Below are positions 42,171 to 42,193 of a stretch of DNA of 42,193 nt, in pieces. Position 1 is the first letter of the stretch. Each line of letters opens with the position of its first letter. Source of the stretch: an uncultured Bacteroidales bacterium (GTDB lineage: Bacteria; Bacteroidota; Bacteroidia; Bacteroidales; Muribaculaceae); the NCBI GenBank assembly GCA_946412245.1, contig CAMKGM010000024.1, positions 1 through 42,193 on the forward strand, in the 5' to 3' direction. The position numbers and the translations under genes were made by a program. A model generated the notes under the pieces. That model made no database searches and was not told the origin of the DNA. It saw only the letters and a program-made list of their open reading frames with translations.

Positions 42171-42193
42171 CTTTGAGACATAAGTTTTCAGTT

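Overview
The window looks like a chromosomal segment of a Bacteroidales species (phylum Bacteroidota). Evidence: TAnnTTTG (-7) boxes, often with a TTG/TTTG (-33) box 19-21 bp upstream; little Shine-Dalgarno signal before start codons; an rpsU / xerC / hpf / tRNA-Thr neighbourhood; families largely confined to the phylum (LptC lipoprotein beside coaX, PorZ, DUF4919, DUF4855, TPR-HTH sensor); and exported proteins with type IX secretion (T9SS)-like C-terminal tails. The tail style resembles Muribaculaceae or Prevotellaceae, but the family cannot be fixed from the sequence alone.

Layout. 1-3855: the minus-strand stable-RNA/translation block (tRNA-Thr cut by the left edge, hpf, xerC, rpsU with a long structured leader), split by a plus-strand exported Ntn-hydrolase. 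3898-8136: an AT-rich divergent pair, a membrane TPR-HTH regulator and a large secreted protein. 8137-14260: a scarred accessory region with a 32/33-bp-period repeat array, a duplicated 3' gene end, a REP-like element, a chimeric hexapeptide-repeat gene, a secreted beta-repeat protein, a truncated IS1182-type element joined to an unidentified gene fragment, and an AAA/DUF4143 ATPase whose promoter lies in a second 33-bp-period array. 14417-22202: ychF, mtaB, a lipid A-type acyltransferase, a glycosyltransferase, a DUF4919 gene flanked by a duplicated glycosyltransferase 3' end, then an MBOAT/SGNH surface acylation pair. 22239-26000 (minus): a two-gene ABC transporter and an exported (alpha/alpha)-barrel protein. 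26093-36181: core genes trmD, ftsB/divIC, coaX, an outer-membrane barrel, lptC, a MATE exporter and lysS, mixed with lineage-specific exported proteins. 36271-42129: two tandem PorZ-like T9SS accessory proteins and an exported S66 LD-carboxypeptidase.

How they fit together. Much of the window serves the cell envelope: lipid A acylation, LPS transport (LptC), surface glycan synthesis and acylation, peptidoglycan trimming, and T9SS-type surface display. Five proteins share the same C-terminal style of export tail, and PorZ, which in Porphyromonas hands anionic LPS to the T9SS attachment machinery, is present twice. The most unusual DNA signals are the two related short-repeat arrays, one carrying the promoter of an AAA/DUF4143 gene and one orphan; two independent duplications of gene 3' ends; the hairpin-rich rpsU leader; and a telomere-like heptamer tract before the MATE gene.
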